64,000 nt of DNA, from assembly GCA_963835085.1 (NCBI GenBank), contig CAWIED010000001.1, positions 2,356,001 through 2,420,000 on the forward strand, in the 5' to 3' direction. The stretch is from JBDIAG01 sp963835085. GTDB taxonomy: Bacteria > Actinomycetota > Actinomycetes > Actinomycetales > CAWJMD01. The position numbers and the translations under genes are program-made. The notes under the pieces were generated by a model that worked only from the letters and a program-made list of their open reading frames with translations, searched no databases and was not told the DNA's origin. Numbering within the stretch: the stretch's first letter is position 1; each line of letters starts with the position of its first letter. Below are positions 7,510 through 16,741 of the stretch, one piece after another.

Positions 7510-8715
7510 TCAGACGAGCGTTGCGACGAGCCGGTAAGGCCGGCTCTCGATCACCGGGCCGAGTCGCTGCCGAAGCCTCGACACCTCCGCCCGGGTGGCC
7601 ACCACATGGGTCGCATCACCGTAGGCCGCGCGGGCCAGCTCGCTGGCGCTCAACCCGCTGGGGGCCGCGATCAAGGCATCGAGCAGGCTGAGCTGCCGGG
7701 CGGTCAGGGGCACGTCCTCGATGTGGTCGTCCGTGCCGATCCGGGCCAGTGCCCGGGGCGTTCGGATGAGCTGGAGGGTCGGTGGCACTGCCTGCCGGTG
7801 ATTATCGGTGGCGCGCAGCATCCAGCCTGAGTCTGCCGAGACACAGTCGAATCGGCCGAGTGCCGGCACCCACACCGGTCCGGGCCGCAGCCCACCGGGA
7901 ATCCACAGTCGCCCCTCCGCACGTACCCCTCGGGTGTTGGCCACCCAACCGTTGCTGTCCACGAGCACCACCACACCCGTGCCTGGCAGCGCCGTACGCC
8001 CGGCCAGCTCGGCCAGCTGCTGGTGCAGGGCGTGTCGTAGGTCGTTCTCAGCGATCTCTACGGCCGTGCGTACCAGCACAAGCGTGTGGGGATGGGCGCT
8101 GGCCAGCGGGCCCGAGAGGGTCACGGCGCCCACGAGCCGGCCCGTAGCCGGATCGTGTACCGGCGCACCCGTGCACACCCAACTGTGTTGGTCTGGGTGG
8201 GAATGCTCCGCGCCGAAGATCTGCACGGCCGTGTTCTCGATGAGAGCGGTGCCCAGCGCGTTGGTGCCGACCATGGGTTCGCTCCAACAGGCGCCCTCGA
8301 CGAAGCCGAGATCTTCGGAGCGCGAGCGCACAGCCGTGGGGCCCGACAGCCACAGCACCACTCCCTCGCTGTCACAGACCACCAGCTCGTTCGACGCGTC
8401 GACGGCAAGCTCGAGCAGTTGGTGCCGCAGCAGCGTCAGGGCTTGGCCGAGAACGGGATTGGCGTGGAGCCGCGAACCTGCGTCGGCCGCCGACGGCCGA
8501 GCACCCGGCGGCAGGTCAGCGACCGGCAACTGCCGACGCCACGAGCTGGCCACCACCCGTCGCACCTGCGGAGGTACTTCGTTGGTGGCAAGCCACGACT
8601 CGTGCAACCGCCGCAATGACTGAGCCTTGGCGCGGCGGTCTTCGAGCACAGACACCGCGGCAGACCGGTCGTACTGCGACCGGCTCACCTCATCGCCAGC
8701 TCGCTCCACTGCCAC
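7510..8715 (-). CDS. AcoR-like GAF-domain transcriptional regulator
   Basis: A 401-residue protein beginning at GTG 8715. The N-terminal helix RVVASSWRR is the typical lead-in of AcoR-type activators. A GAF domain follows (about 90-220) with DSEGVVLWLSG, EGACWSEPMVGTNALGTAL and the HPDQHSWVCTGAPVHDPATG pattern shared with acetoin-catabolism activators. The usual sigma-54 AAA+ domain is absent. Instead the C-terminus (about 325-401) is a winged-helix-like region with LTARQLSLLDALIAAPSG and TRAEVSRLRQRLG. It is encoded upstream of, and in the same direction as, the monooxygenase/SDR/butanediol-dehydrogenase genes, so it probably activates them in response to a small ketone or alcohol. Confidence 0.82.
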   Translation of the reverse strand: MAVERAGDEVSRSQYDRSAAVSVLEDRRAKAQSLRRLHESWLATNEVPPQVRRVVASSWRRQLPVADLPPGARPSAADAGSRLHANPVLGQALTLLRHQLLELAVDASNELVVCDSEGVVLWLSGPTAVRSRSEDLGFVEGACWSEPMVGTNALGTALIENTAVQIFGAEHSHPDQHSWVCTGAPVHDPATGRLVGAVTLSGPLASAHPHTLVLVRTAVEIAENDLRHALHQQLAELAGRTALPGTGVVVLVDSNGWVANTRGVRAEGRLWIPGGLRPGPVWVPALGRFDCVSADSGWMLRATDNHRQAVPPTLQLIRTPRALARIGTDDHIEDVPLTARQLSLLDALIAAPSGLSASELARAAYGDATHVVATRAEVSRLRQRLGPVIESRPYRLVATLV

Positions 8716-8735
8716 CGCCCTTGGTCACCGCCAGC

Positions 8736-8751
8736 TTAGGGGCCGCCCTAA
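8736..8751. promoter_or_regulatory. Palindrome upstream of the GAF regulator
   Basis: TTAGGG-GCCG-CCCTAA is a perfect 6-bp-arm palindrome about 21 bp upstream of the GTG start at 8715. Its position fits an operator, possibly autoregulatory, but it could also form a weak terminator hairpin for either side. Confidence 0.33.
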
Positions 8752-8782
8752 ATAGCCCCGGCCGATCATCTGCCACAAGCTG

Positions 8783-9658
8783 CTATGCCGAGCGCCGTTT
8801 GACGACCGCCACTGGGCACGGCGCGTGGAAGAGCACCCCGCGACTCACGGAACCGAGCAGCATCCCGGTGAATCCACCGCGTCCGTGCGAACCCACCACC
8901 AACACGGCGGCACCTTCGCCAGCCTCGGACAGGGCACCCACCGGGGGCAGGTCTGACACCTGGATCTCTACCTGGCCATCGGGGAACTCGTGCACGATGT
9001 CGGCCAACGACTGCTGCACGAACGCCTCGGCCGCCTCGTGCAACTGCGCCGCGTATTCGATAGCGATCGCCACGTCGGTGGTCATCAGGTTCACCGGCTC
9101 CACGGCCGAGCAGACAGCCAGCAGCCGGCGGCCGCTCTCGTGCGCCCAGCGAGCGGCGAAGCGCACCGCATGGGCGGAGGTCTGCGAACCGTCGGTGCCC
9201 ACGACCACCGGGGCGTCGTCGCTCGCCTCGCATTCACCTCTCGCCACTACCACCGGGCAGGAGGCGTGCGACGCCACGGCCAGGCTCGTGGAGCCGAGGA
9301 TGCTCGAGTACAGCGCTCCGTGCCCACGGGTGCCCAGCACCAGCAGATCGGCGCGCCGCGACAGCTCCAGCAGCGCAGCCACGGGATGGCCGGTGATCTG
9401 GGTGGTGGTGACATCGAGGTCGGACTCGGTCTTCTCCACCAGCTCGATCGCAGGGGTGAACATCAGCGCCACGTCCTCGGGGTTGTACGGCGCCAAGACG
9501 GGCGTCGGAAAGATCCCGAGTGTCGACTCCGGCTGCTGCAGGACGCTGACGATCTCAAGCCGCTTGCCCGAGCCCTTGGCGTGCCGTGCCGCCCAGGTCA
9601 GTGCCGCTCGCGAACCCGGTGAACCGTCCCAGGCGACGACGACTGGTTGCGACGACAT
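8783..9658 (-). CDS. Tandem universal stress protein (UspA x2)
   Basis: A 291-residue protein made of two Usp domains (about 1-140 and 150-291). Each carries the ATP-binding signature G-x2-G-x9-G(S/T): GTRGHGALYSSILGSTS in the first and GSHGRGGFTGMLLGSVS in the second. The starts VVVAWDGSPGSRAAL and VVVGTDGSQTSAHAV are typical beta-1/loop motifs. Tandem ATP-binding Usps are common in actinobacteria and are induced by hypoxia, stationary phase or other stress. It follows the GAF regulator by 67 bp in reverse order, so it may be independently transcribed. Partner and role are not evident from neighbours. Confidence 0.92.
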   Translation of the reverse strand: MSSQPVVVAWDGSPGSRAALTWAARHAKGSGKRLEIVSVLQQPESTLGIFPTPVLAPYNPEDVALMFTPAIELVEKTESDLDVTTTQITGHPVAALLELSRRADLLVLGTRGHGALYSSILGSTSLAVASHASCPVVVARGECEASDDAPVVVGTDGSQTSAHAVRFAARWAHESGRRLLAVCSAVEPVNLMTTDVAIAIEYAAQLHEAAEAFVQQSLADIVHEFPDGQVEIQVSDLPPVGALSEAGEGAAVLVVGSHGRGGFTGMLLGSVSRGVLFHAPCPVAVVKRRSA

Positions 9659-9740
9659 CTTCGGCCTCTCCTTCTCGTGCCGGTCAGGCGACGATCAGCC
9701 TCGCTTCCATCCTGCACCCGAACTCGCCTGAGGGTGGCCC

Positions 9741-11501
9741 TCAGCGCAGGTCCTCCTCCCAGAACTCGCCGGTTGCCCGCTCCGTGCCGCTGGGATGGCG
9801 GGCGGCGTCGCCCGTACGCAAATCGACTCGACGGATCTTTCCCGAGGTCGTCTTGGGCAACTCGGCGAACTCCAGCCGACGGATTCGCAGAAAGGGCGAG
9901 AGGTGCTCGCGGCAGTACGCGAAGATCGACCGCGCGGTGTCGGCGTCAGGCTTGTGACCGGCCGTCAGCACGACGAACGCTTTGGGCACCGCCAGCCGAA
10001 CGGGGTCGGGGCTCGGTACCACGGCGGCCTCCGCCACGGCTGGGTGCTCGATGAGGACGCTCTCCAGCTCGAACGGCGAGACCCGGTAGTCGGACGCCTT
10101 GAACACGTCATCAGCCCGTCCCACATAGGTCAGGAATCCATGCTCGTCCCGGCTGGCGATGTCTCCGGTGTGGTAGTACCCGTCACGCATCGCGGTTGCC
10201 GTGAGCTCGGCATCGCCGAGGTAGCCCGCCATCAGCCCGAGCGGACGACGGGCCAGGTCGAGACAGACCTCACCCTCGGCCCCTGCACCCAGCTTGACCT
10301 GACCGTCGACCGGGTCGACGAGCACCACCGGGTAACCGGGCATCGGGCGACCCATGGCACCCGGAACGAGTTGCTCACCGAGCAGGTTCGCGACCATGGC
10401 CGTGGTCTCGGTCTGGCCGAAGCCGTCGCGCACCGTCACTCCCCAGGCTTGTCGCACCCGCTCGATCACCTCCGGGTTGAGGGGTTCACCGGCGGCCGCA
10501 GCCTTCCGCGGTGGCGTCTTCAGTGCCGAGAGGTCAGCCTGGATCAGCATCCGCCAGACGGTGGGCGGGGCGCAGAAGCTGCTGACGCCGTATTCCTGCA
10601 TCACCTGCAGCAGGGCCGCGGGCTCGAAGCGCGGCGAGTTGTAGATGAAAACGCAGGCTTCGGCCAGCCAGGGTGCGAACAGGTTGGTCCACGCATGCTT
10701 GGCCCACCCCGGCGAGGAGCTGTTGAGGTGGATGTCGCCGGGCTCCAGGCCGATCCAGTACATGGTGGTGAGGTGCCCGACCGGGTAGCTCACCTGGGTG
10801 TGCTCCACGAGCTTGGGCCGCGACGTGGTGCCGGAGGTGAAGTACAGCAACAGGGTGTCGTTGGCCGGGGTTACTCCGTCCGGCTCGAAATTCGTTGCTG
10901 CGGTTGCGGCATCGGCATAGTCGAGCCAGCCGTCCGGCGCTCGTCCGGACGGGTTCGCGGCCGCGCCCACCACGATGCGCGTGAGGTCCGCGTCGGCGCG
11001 CACCTTGCCCGTGGAGTCGGCGGTGGTCAGCAGGTGCCGAACCTGACCGCGGACGATGCGATCGGCCAGGTCTCCGGCCGCCAGCAGCGGAGTACACGGG
11101 ATGACGACGGCGCCCAGTTTCATGAGCGCCAACAACGCCTCCCAGAGCTCCACCTGGTTGCCGAGCATCACCGCCACCCGATCGCCTCGACCCACCCCCT
11201 GGGCACGTAACCAGTTGGCCACCTGGTTCGAACGGCGCGCCAACTCCGCGTAGCTGTAACGATTCTCGCCGCCCTCGGTGTCGACGATCCAGAGTGCGGG
11301 GTCGGCAGGATGCTCGACCGCAAGCTGGTCGAACCAGTCCAGGGCGAAGTTGAATTCCGTGAATTGCGGCCATGCGAAGTTCGCGAGCGCCGTCGGGTAG
11401 TCGCCGCGCCAGCCCAGCAGCTGGTCTCGGGCCGCACGCAGCATCTCGTAGCGGGTGCGGTGGGTCGTGCCCGAGGTCGGGGCAACGCCAGGTTCAGACA
11501 C
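9741..11501 (-). CDS. AMP-forming acyl-CoA synthetase (medium-chain type)
   Basis: A 586-residue ANL-superfamily enzyme. The phosphate-loop motif appears as YFTSGTTSRPK, followed by the adenine-site motif DGFGQTET, the hinge-region YHTGDIA and the C-terminal catalytic Lys in KTTSGKIRRVD. The N-terminal WPQFTEFNFALDWFD and the W-x-K-H-A-W-T-N-L-F segment resemble medium-chain acyl-CoA synthetases (ACSM-like) that activate C4-C12 acids or aromatic acids to CoA thioesters. The GTG at 11501 is preceded by GGAGGATCTG, a good ribosome site. The gene is divergent from the helicase with a 115-bp spacer. The exact substrate cannot be read from sequence. Confidence 0.88.
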   Translation of the reverse strand: MSEPGVAPTSGTTHRTRYEMLRAARDQLLGWRGDYPTALANFAWPQFTEFNFALDWFDQLAVEHPADPALWIVDTEGGENRYSYAELARRSNQVANWLRAQGVGRGDRVAVMLGNQVELWEALLALMKLGAVVIPCTPLLAAGDLADRIVRGQVRHLLTTADSTGKVRADADLTRIVVGAAANPSGRAPDGWLDYADAATAATNFEPDGVTPANDTLLLYFTSGTTSRPKLVEHTQVSYPVGHLTTMYWIGLEPGDIHLNSSSPGWAKHAWTNLFAPWLAEACVFIYNSPRFEPAALLQVMQEYGVSSFCAPPTVWRMLIQADLSALKTPPRKAAAAGEPLNPEVIERVRQAWGVTVRDGFGQTETTAMVANLLGEQLVPGAMGRPMPGYPVVLVDPVDGQVKLGAGAEGEVCLDLARRPLGLMAGYLGDAELTATAMRDGYYHTGDIASRDEHGFLTYVGRADDVFKASDYRVSPFELESVLIEHPAVAEAAVVPSPDPVRLAVPKAFVVLTAGHKPDADTARSIFAYCREHLSPFLRIRRLEFAELPKTTSGKIRRVDLRTGDAARHPSGTERATGEFWEEDLR

Positions 11502-11616
11502 CAGATCCTCCTTGATGGGTTCCGCTCACTATGCAGCCAATCACCGTGCAGCGAGCCGCTGTGTTGATCGACCCACCCCACGCGAAGCGACGAGCAGTGA
11601 CAGGCTTGGCTCGGAG

Positions 11617-14190
11617 GTGGTTCCGATCCCCACAGCGCCGCAGCACGCAGATCCGCACAAGCCGACCCCGCTCATCGAGCGGCTCGTCCCCGGCGCTGGC
11701 GCCGACGAAGTCCTCGAGGCGATCGTGGCTACCACGACCGATCGCGGGCTCACTCTGTATCCGCACCAGGAAGAGGCTCTCGTCGAGTTGCTCTCGGGGG
11801 CCAATGTGGTGCTCTCCACTCCCACCGGGTCGGGCAAATCACTAGTGGCGCTGGGTGCCCATCTGGCGGCATTGGCCGAGGGACGCCGCTCCGTCTACAC
11901 CGCACCCATCAAGGCCCTGGTGAGCGAGAAGTTCTTCGCCCTGGTGGGTGAGCTCGGCGCCGAACGGGTGGGCATGCTTACCGGGGACGCGGCCGTGAAT
12001 CCGAGCGCTCCCGTGATCTGTTGCACCGCAGAGGTTCTCGCCAATCAAGCGCTGCGCGAGGGGCACGCGCTCGACGTCGGTCTGGTGGTGATGGACGAGT
12101 TCCACTTCTACGCCGACCCCGATCGCGGCTGGGCCTGGCAGGTGCCCTTGCTTCAACTGCCGCAGGCTCAGTTCCTGCTGATGTCGGCCACCCTGGGCGA
12201 CGTCAGCGACCTGCGCGACGACCTCACCCGTCGCACCGGGCGCCCCACCGCCCTGGTCAGCAGCGTGGAGCGCCCCGTACCGCTGCACCACTACTACTCC
12301 ACGACCCCCTTGGTGGAGACCATCGCCGACCTGGTGCAGACCAACCAGACCCCCGTCTACATCGTGCACTTCGCGCAAGCCGCGGCAGTGGAGCGGGCGC
12401 AGGCGCTGATGAGCACCAACGTCGCCTCCAAAGCCGAGAAGGAAGCCATCGCAACCGCTCTCGGCGACTTCAGGTTCGGCACGGGCTTCGGCAAGACGCT
12501 GTCGCGATTCGTGCGGCACGGCGTAGGCGTGCACCACGCAGGCATGTTGCCGCGCTACCGGCGGCTCGTCGAACAGCTCGCCCAGCAAGGCCTGCTCAAA
12601 GTGATCTGCGGCACCGACACGCTCGGCGTGGGCATCAACGTACCGATCCGCACGGTGCTGCTCACCGGGCTGTCGAAGTACGACGGACGGCGTCAGCGGC
12701 ACCTCAGTGTGCGGGAGTTCCAGCAAGTGGCCGGCCGCGCCGGCCGGGCCGGCTACGACACGGCAGGCACCGTGGTCGTCCAGGCGCCGGAGCACGAGAT
12801 CGAGAACCTCAAGCTGCTGGCCAAAGCCGGTGACGACCCGAAGAAGCGCCGAAAGATCGTGCGTCGCAAAGCCCCGGAAGGCTTCGTCAACTGGACCCAG
12901 AAGACCCACGACCGGCTCGCCACGGGCGAGCCCGAGTCGCTCACTCCGCGGTTGCGGATCAATCACGCCACCCTGATCAACGTGCTGGGCCGCCGGGGCG
13001 ACCCGGTGGCGGTGATGGCAGACCTGTTGCGCGACAACCATCAGTCCCGCTCGCAGCAGGGCAGGATGATCCGCGACGCCATCGCCTGCTATCGCTCGCT
13101 GCTCGCCGCCGGGGTTGTCAAACAGATAGACCCGGCGGACGCCGATGGCCGCACGGTGCGGATGACCGTAGACCTGCCTGCCGCCTTCGCGCTCAACCAA
13201 CCGCTGTCACCGTTCGCCCTGGCCGCGTTCGACCTGCTCGACGTGAACTCCCCCGACTACGCCCTCGATGTCGTGTCGGTGATCGAGGCGACCCTCGACG
13301 ATCCGCGCCCGGTGCTGATGGCACAGCAGTTCAAGGCCCGCGGTGAGGCGGTGGCTGCCATGAAGGCCGAAGGCATCGAGTACGAGGAGCGGATGGAGCT
13401 GCTCGACGACGTAACCTGGCCACGTCCGCTGGCAGACCTGCTCGAGGCGGCCTTCACCGCTTACCGCAAGGGGCACCCGTGGGTTGCCGACTACGAGCTG
13501 GCCCCCAAGTCGGTGGTGCGGTTCATGTGGGAGCAGGCGATGACGTTCACCGAGCTCATCTCCTTCCTCGGGTTGGCGCGCAGCGAAGGCACGGTGCTGC
13601 GCTACCTGTCCGACGCCTACCGGGCCCTGCGCCAGACGGTGCCCGACCAGGCGCGCACCGACGAGGTGGACGAGCTCATCGAATGGCTCGGGGAACTGGT
13701 CCGGCAGACCGACTCCTCGCTGCTGGACGAATGGGAGACCCTCACCTCGGGCGATGAACCGGCACAGACCATCACCCGCCCGGACGCCCCTCCACCTCCT
13801 GTCACCGCAAACACCCGGGCCTTTCGGGCCATGGTGCGCAACGCCCTGTTCCGGCGGGTGGAGCTTGCCGCCCTCGAACGCTACGACGACCTCGGCGAGC
13901 TCGACGCCGCCGCAGGGTGGGACGCCGACGCCTGGCAGCAGGCCATGGACGGCTACTACGAGGAGTACGACGAACTCGGCACCGGCCCTGACGCCCGCGG
14001 GCCCGGGTTGCTCGTGCTCACCGAGGACGCTCCTGCCGGAGGTGGGCGGGTATGGCAGGCGCGGCAGATCTTCGACGATCCCGCAGGTGACCGCGACTGG
14101 GCCATCACGGCCACCATCGATCTCGATGCCAGTGACGAAGCCGGGGCACCCGTCGTCACGATCGTCGGCGTGGGGCCTGCGTCGGGGTGA
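11617..14190 (+). CDS. Ski2-like DEAD/DEAH-box helicase with DUF3516-type C-terminus
   Basis: A ~857-residue superfamily 2 helicase. Motif I is STPTGSGKS, motif II is DEFH (VMDEFHFYAD), motif III is SAT, and motif VI is QVAGRAGRAG. IVHFAQAAAVERAQ marks the start of the second RecA domain. The long C-terminal half with YEERMELLDDVTWP and FMWEQAMTFTELI fits actinobacterial helicases carrying a DUF3516 tail. Role: probably RNA or DNA unwinding in turnover or repair; not established. The GTG at 11617 gives the family's usual length and begins VVPIPT just after GGAG, although the spacing is short; a start further upstream cannot be ruled out. Confidence 0.88.
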   Translation: MVPIPTAPQHADPHKPTPLIERLVPGAGADEVLEAIVATTTDRGLTLYPHQEEALVELLSGANVVLSTPTGSGKSLVALGAHLAALAEGRRSVYTAPIKALVSEKFFALVGELGAERVGMLTGDAAVNPSAPVICCTAEVLANQALREGHALDVGLVVMDEFHFYADPDRGWAWQVPLLQLPQAQFLLMSATLGDVSDLRDDLTRRTGRPTALVSSVERPVPLHHYYSTTPLVETIADLVQTNQTPVYIVHFAQAAAVERAQALMSTNVASKAEKEAIATALGDFRFGTGFGKTLSRFVRHGVGVHHAGMLPRYRRLVEQLAQQGLLKVICGTDTLGVGINVPIRTVLLTGLSKYDGRRQRHLSVREFQQVAGRAGRAGYDTAGTVVVQAPEHEIENLKLLAKAGDDPKKRRKIVRRKAPEGFVNWTQKTHDRLATGEPESLTPRLRINHATLINVLGRRGDPVAVMADLLRDNHQSRSQQGRMIRDAIACYRSLLAAGVVKQIDPADADGRTVRMTVDLPAAFALNQPLSPFALAAFDLLDVNSPDYALDVVSVIEATLDDPRPVLMAQQFKARGEAVAAMKAEGIEYEERMELLDDVTWPRPLADLLEAAFTAYRKGHPWVADYELAPKSVVRFMWEQAMTFTELISFLGLARSEGTVLRYLSDAYRALRQTVPDQARTDEVDELIEWLGELVRQTDSSLLDEWETLTSGDEPAQTITRPDAPPPPVTANTRAFRAMVRNALFRRVELAALERYDDLGELDAAAGWDADAWQQAMDGYYEEYDELGTGPDARGPGLLVLTEDAPAGGGRVWQARQIFDDPAGDRDWAITATIDLDASDEAGAPVVTIVGVGPASG

Positions 14191-14271
14191 GTCGGCCCGG
14201 ATTTGCGCGACCAGCCCCATCCGGGGGCGGAACGCCTTCTACAGTGGCAGCACAACGAAAGGTTGCCATCG

Positions 14272-15511
14272 ATGACTGAGCCGCTCGACCTGTCTGCCCC
14301 CCTCGCACCGCCCGCCGTCGCCACGTCCACACCTGAACTGGTACTCACTCCTCCAGCGGCCGTTCCCGTCGTGAAGCAGGAGCAGGCCGCCGGTCTGGTG
14401 CCGGTTGGCCAGGCGCAGAAGACGGTCATCCAGCAGAAGGCCGCCGCCTTCGTGGCCGATCTCGTCTCGGTAGACGTCCGCAGCCCGGAGTTCGGGCAGA
14501 AGATCAACGCCATCATGTCGATGGGCGAGCGCGAGGTGCGCGAGTCGAGCCAGGTCTCCAACCGGATGCTGGAGCGCCCGGCCGCTGCCCTGGAAGGCGC
14601 GCGCGGCAAGGGCGGCAGCGCCCAGGTGCAGGTCGCGGGCACTCTGGCCGAACTGCGCAACACGGTCACCGACCTCGACCCCGGGCGCTCAGACCTGCGA
14701 GGCACGCGCAAACTCTTCAAGTTCATCCCCGGCGGAGACAAGCTGCGGGCCTACTTCGACCGGTACCAGTCGGCGCAGAGTCATCTCGATGCGATCATCC
14801 GGGCTCTGGCCTCGGGCCAGGACGAACTGCGCAAGGACAACGCCGCCATCGAGAACGAGCGCGCCAACATGTGGGCCCTGATGGGCAAGCTCAGCGAGTA
14901 CGTGAGCCTGGCCGGTGCCCTCGATGAGGCCACCGAGGCCAAGATCGCCGAGTTCAAGGCCGCCGGGCGCACCGAGGACGCCCAAACCGCTCACGTCCGA
15001 CGCGCTCTTCCCGATCCGGCAGCGCCGGCAAGACATCCTGACCCAGCTCGCCGTTGCGGTGCAGGGCTACCTGGCGCTCGACCTCGTGAAGAAGAACAAC
15101 GTGGAGTTGATCAAGGGAGTCGACCGGGCGCAGACGACCACTGTGGCCGCGTTGCGCACGGCCGTCATCGTGGCCCAGGCACTGGCCAACCAGAAGCTCG
15201 TGCTCGACCAGATCAACGCGCTCAACACCACCACCAGCGCGATGATCGAATCGACGTCCGCGATGCTCCGCCAGCAGGGCGTGGAGGTGCAGCAGCAGGC
15301 GTCGTCGGCCATGGTGAGCATCGAGTCGCTGCAGCACGCCTTCGACAACATCTACGCCACGATGGACGCGATCGACACCTACAAGGCGCAGGCCGTGGAA
15401 ACGATGGCCGCCACGGTGGGTGCGTTGGAGCAGCAGATCACCCGCGCGTCGCCCTATCTGGAGCGCTCGCACGCCGAGACCGAACGCGACGCCAACCAGC
15501 CACGGCGCTAG
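14272..15511 (+). pseudogene. telA: TelA-family toxic-anion resistance protein, frameshifted
   Basis: Starts at ATG 14272. The first frame encodes a TelA N-terminal half (QKAAAFVADLVSVDV, GRSDLRGTRKLFKFIPGGDKL, helical repeats) up to AAGRTEDAQT. The homologous continuation (LTSDALFPIRQRRQDILTQL, VKKNNVELIKGVDRA, TVGALEQQI) is in the next frame and ends at 15511. One extra C in the CC at 14987-14988 would cause this: without it the codons read DAQTLTSDAL. Repaired, the protein would be ~412 residues, normal for the family. TelA proteins are coiled-coil cytoplasmic factors linked to tellurite and other stress resistance. The gene starts the Ter island here and is followed 3 bp later by the XpaC-like gene. 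Confidence 0.85.
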
Positions 15512-15514
15512 CCG

Positions 15515-16051
15515 ATGAGCTCGTTCTGGGGGTCGTTGTTCGGACGCGACGAGCGCCCGACCCAGCAGCAGTCGCCACCTGCACCGCCCCCGCAGGTGGC
15601 GGCCCCCAGCGAGCCCGCGCAGGCGGAGACTCCGGCCGAACTGCTCGACAAGCTGACGGAGCTCGTGTCCGAGGTGAACGTGGCGGGGGCGCGGATGCCC
15701 GAGGGGGGTGTGCCGGCGGTGCGCGACGTCGAGGACGAGCTGCGTCCCTTGCTGGTGTACCTCGGCAAGCATCCGGCCACCGAGGCGGAGATGGTGGGCG
15801 TGCGGGCCATGGTGAACGACTACCTGCCCACCACGGTCCACACGTTCCTCGCCCTGCCGGCCGCCTTCGCGGAGAGCCATCGCAACCGGCTGGGACGCAC
15901 GCCTGCGGAGGAGTTGGTGGAGCAGCTCTACCTGCTCGCCGACGGTGCGCGGGAGTACGCCACCGCCATCTATGCCGGCGACGCGCAGAAGCTCAGCAAT
16001 CAGGGTCGCTTTCTGCAGAACAAGTTCAGCCGCTCAGAGTTGGATCTGTAG
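15515..16051 (+). CDS. XpaC-like partner of TelA
   Basis: A 178-residue protein. Residues ~1-45 are Pro/Gln-rich and probably disordered after a basic start MSSFWGSLFGRDER. The rest is helical (ELLDKLTELVSEVNVAG, YLGKHPATEAEMVGVRAM, YLLADGAREYATAIYAGDA). Genes of this type, sometimes annotated XpaC or '5-bromo-4-chloroindolyl phosphate hydrolysis', habitually accompany TelA. The only firm evidence here is the 3-bp spacing from telA and the helical pattern ending in LSNQGRFLQNKF. It presumably acts with TelA in the cytoplasm. Because telA is frameshifted, its own translation may depend on an independent start; no strong ribosome site is visible. Confidence 0.7.
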   Translation: MSSFWGSLFGRDERPTQQQSPPAPPPQVAAPSEPAQAETPAELLDKLTELVSEVNVAGARMPEGGVPAVRDVEDELRPLLVYLGKHPATEAEMVGVRAMVNDYLPTTVHTFLALPAAFAESHRNRLGRTPAEELVEQLYLLADGAREYATAIYAGDAQKLSNQGRFLQNKFSRSELDL

Positions 16052-16174
16052 CAGCTTGGAACTGTCGCCGGTTGAGCCCGTAGCCGATGGTCCGGCTCGG
16101 CCGGCCACCGTCCCGAGCCCGCAGCGGTTGGGTGTCATAGCCTGTGGGCAACTCGTGAGTCGTCGGAGGAGTAC

Positions 16175-16741
16175 GTGGTCACCAACCTGAGCAAGGGCGC
16201 CAATGTGGCGCTCGCCAGCCTGCACCCAGGCCTGAGCCGGGTGTTGGTGGGTGTGGGATGGGCGCCGCCGAGCGAGGACTTCCAGCTCGACCTTTCGGTG
16301 CTGCTCTGCGGACCGGACGGAAAGGTGCCCAACTCCGACTACATCGTCTTCGCTTCGCAGCTCACGGCGGCAGGAGCGGGCGCGCCCGCCGGCGGACGGC
16401 CCGGCGGGCCGGCCAGGGGCCAGGACGACGAGCAACTCGAGATCGATCTGGCGGCTGCGCCGGCGTACGTCGATCGCATCGTCGTGGCCGCCGCCATCTA
16501 CAACGCCGCAGCCCGGCGGCAGACCTTCGGCCAGATCAGTCAGTTGTTCATTCGGGTTGCCGACCTTGACACCGGCGCAGAGCTGGTGCGCTACACGCTC
16601 GATCACGACTGCGGGGGCGAGACCGCCCTCGCGTTCGGCGAGCTTTACCGGCACAGCTCGGGCTGGAAGTTCCGGGCCGTGGGGCAGGGTTGGGCCGACG
16701 GACTGGCCGGTCTGGCTCGTGATTACGGCGGCGGCCGATGA
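16175..16741 (+). CDS. TerD-family stress protein, divergent calcium loop
   Basis: A 188-residue TerD-domain protein. It begins at GTG 16175 seven bases after GGAGGA. Family hallmarks are LSKGANVAL, DFQLDLSVLLCGPDGKV, AAIYNAAARRQTFGQI and FGELYRHSSGWKFRAVGQGW. The central loop that in the other two TerD proteins of this window reads GDNLTGEGEGDDE is replaced by a Gly/Pro/Ala-rich stretch before GQDDEQ, so calcium binding may be weakened. TerD proteins are cytoplasmic calcium-binding scaffolds of the tellurite/stress response. The TGA overlaps the ATG of the next gene (ATGA at 16738), giving coupled expression with the TerA-like protein. Confidence 0.93.
   Translation: MVTNLSKGANVALASLHPGLSRVLVGVGWAPPSEDFQLDLSVLLCGPDGKVPNSDYIVFASQLTAAGAGAPAGGRPGGPARGQDDEQLEIDLAAAPAYVDRIVVAAAIYNAAARRQTFGQISQLFIRVADLDTGAELVRYTLDHDCGGETALAFGELYRHSSGWKFRAVGQGWADGLAGLARDYGGGR

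Noticed and set aside
14272..16051. Two separate genes in place of telA
   Set aside because: The second frame lacks a start with a ribosome site and continues the TelA homology exactly where the first frame leaves it, so a frameshift is the simpler reading.
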